Source: JBNJEM01 sp051745935
GTDB lineage: Bacteria; Planctomycetota; Planctomycetia; Pirellulales; Pirellulaceae
Direction of reading: 5' to 3'
NCBI GenBank assembly: GCA_051745935.1
Contig: JBNJEM010000059.1
Location: forward strand, 1-20,827
Length of the DNA stretch: 20,827 nucleotides
Part shown: positions 20,805-20,827 of the stretch, piece by piece
Numbering within the stretch: position 1 is the first letter of the stretch
How the letters are laid out: each line of letters begins with the position of its first letter
Translations under genes and position numbers: made by a program
The notes under the pieces: generated by a model
What the model saw: only the letters and a program-made list of their open reading frames with translations
The model's database searches: none
Told to the model about the DNA's origin: nothing

Positions 20805-20827
20805 GGAGCACCTCGGCATGGGCGAAC

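Larger units (their letters stand above)
20395..20827. other. GC-rich stretch without a clear gene
   Basis: Frames are open on both strands because of high GC, but the products are Arg/Pro/Gly-rich and show no domain. Two hairpin-bearing direct repeats (20449-20485 and 20768-20804) are the only structure seen. A gene running off the right edge cannot be excluded. Confidence 0.4.

Overview
The window looks like an accessory, repeat-rich stretch of a chromosome from a member of the Planctomycetota. No rRNA or marker gene is present, so this rests on gene content: a DUF4058 protein, a secreted PQQ-type beta-propeller protein starting WPQLHGPD, secreted GH32 and GH43-like enzymes, a Uma2 nuclease, and many short conserved genes typical of that phylum. 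The sequence is GC-rich, gene density is low, and relics and palindromic repeats fill the gaps.

Layout. (1) 1-3772, minus strand: a GT4 and a GT2 glycosyltransferase overlapping by 4 bp, preceded by a secreted PQQ-like beta-propeller protein. (2) 3773-6779: a DUF4058 gene (4814-5605) between intergenic stretches holding a 104-bp dispersed repeat and two kinds of terminal-inverted-repeat (MITE-like) element. (3) 6780-11596: a secreted GH32 enzyme and a secreted GH43-like enzyme, then a 65-residue coiled-coil protein whose ribosome-binding site overlaps a broken copy of the 104-bp repeat. (4) 11597-12638: relics, including a piece of a Gfo/Idh/MocA oxidoreductase and a 32-bp tandem duplication. 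(5) 12639-15328, minus strand: a promoter, a frameshifted PadR-like regulator, a COG0523/CobW-type GTPase and a BioB-like radical SAM protein. (6) 15453-18082: a second MITE copy, a VapBC-type toxin-antitoxin pair, a small lipoprotein coupled to an antitoxin-like ORF, and a two-gene pair of small conserved proteins. (7) 18236-20394: relics of an integron-type tyrosine recombinase, a REP-associated tyrosine transposase (RAYT) and a PglX-like methyltransferase, with an apparently intact Uma2 gene and a truncated GYD-domain gene. (8) 20395-20827: hairpin repeats without a clear gene.

How the genes fit together. The glycosyltransferases probably act in polysaccharide or glycan assembly, and the two glycoside hydrolases in extracellular fructan or related glycan breakdown. 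The PadR-CobW-radical SAM cluster is the most promising candidate for an uncharacterised system. It may be a metallo-cofactor or corrinoid-related function under a regulator that has decayed, although no substrate can be read from the sequence. The 104-bp repeat occurs five times complete and once truncated. Where a gene start lies within about 110 bp of a copy, the copy is always upstream and in the same orientation, which suggests a mobile 5'-leader or regulatory element.
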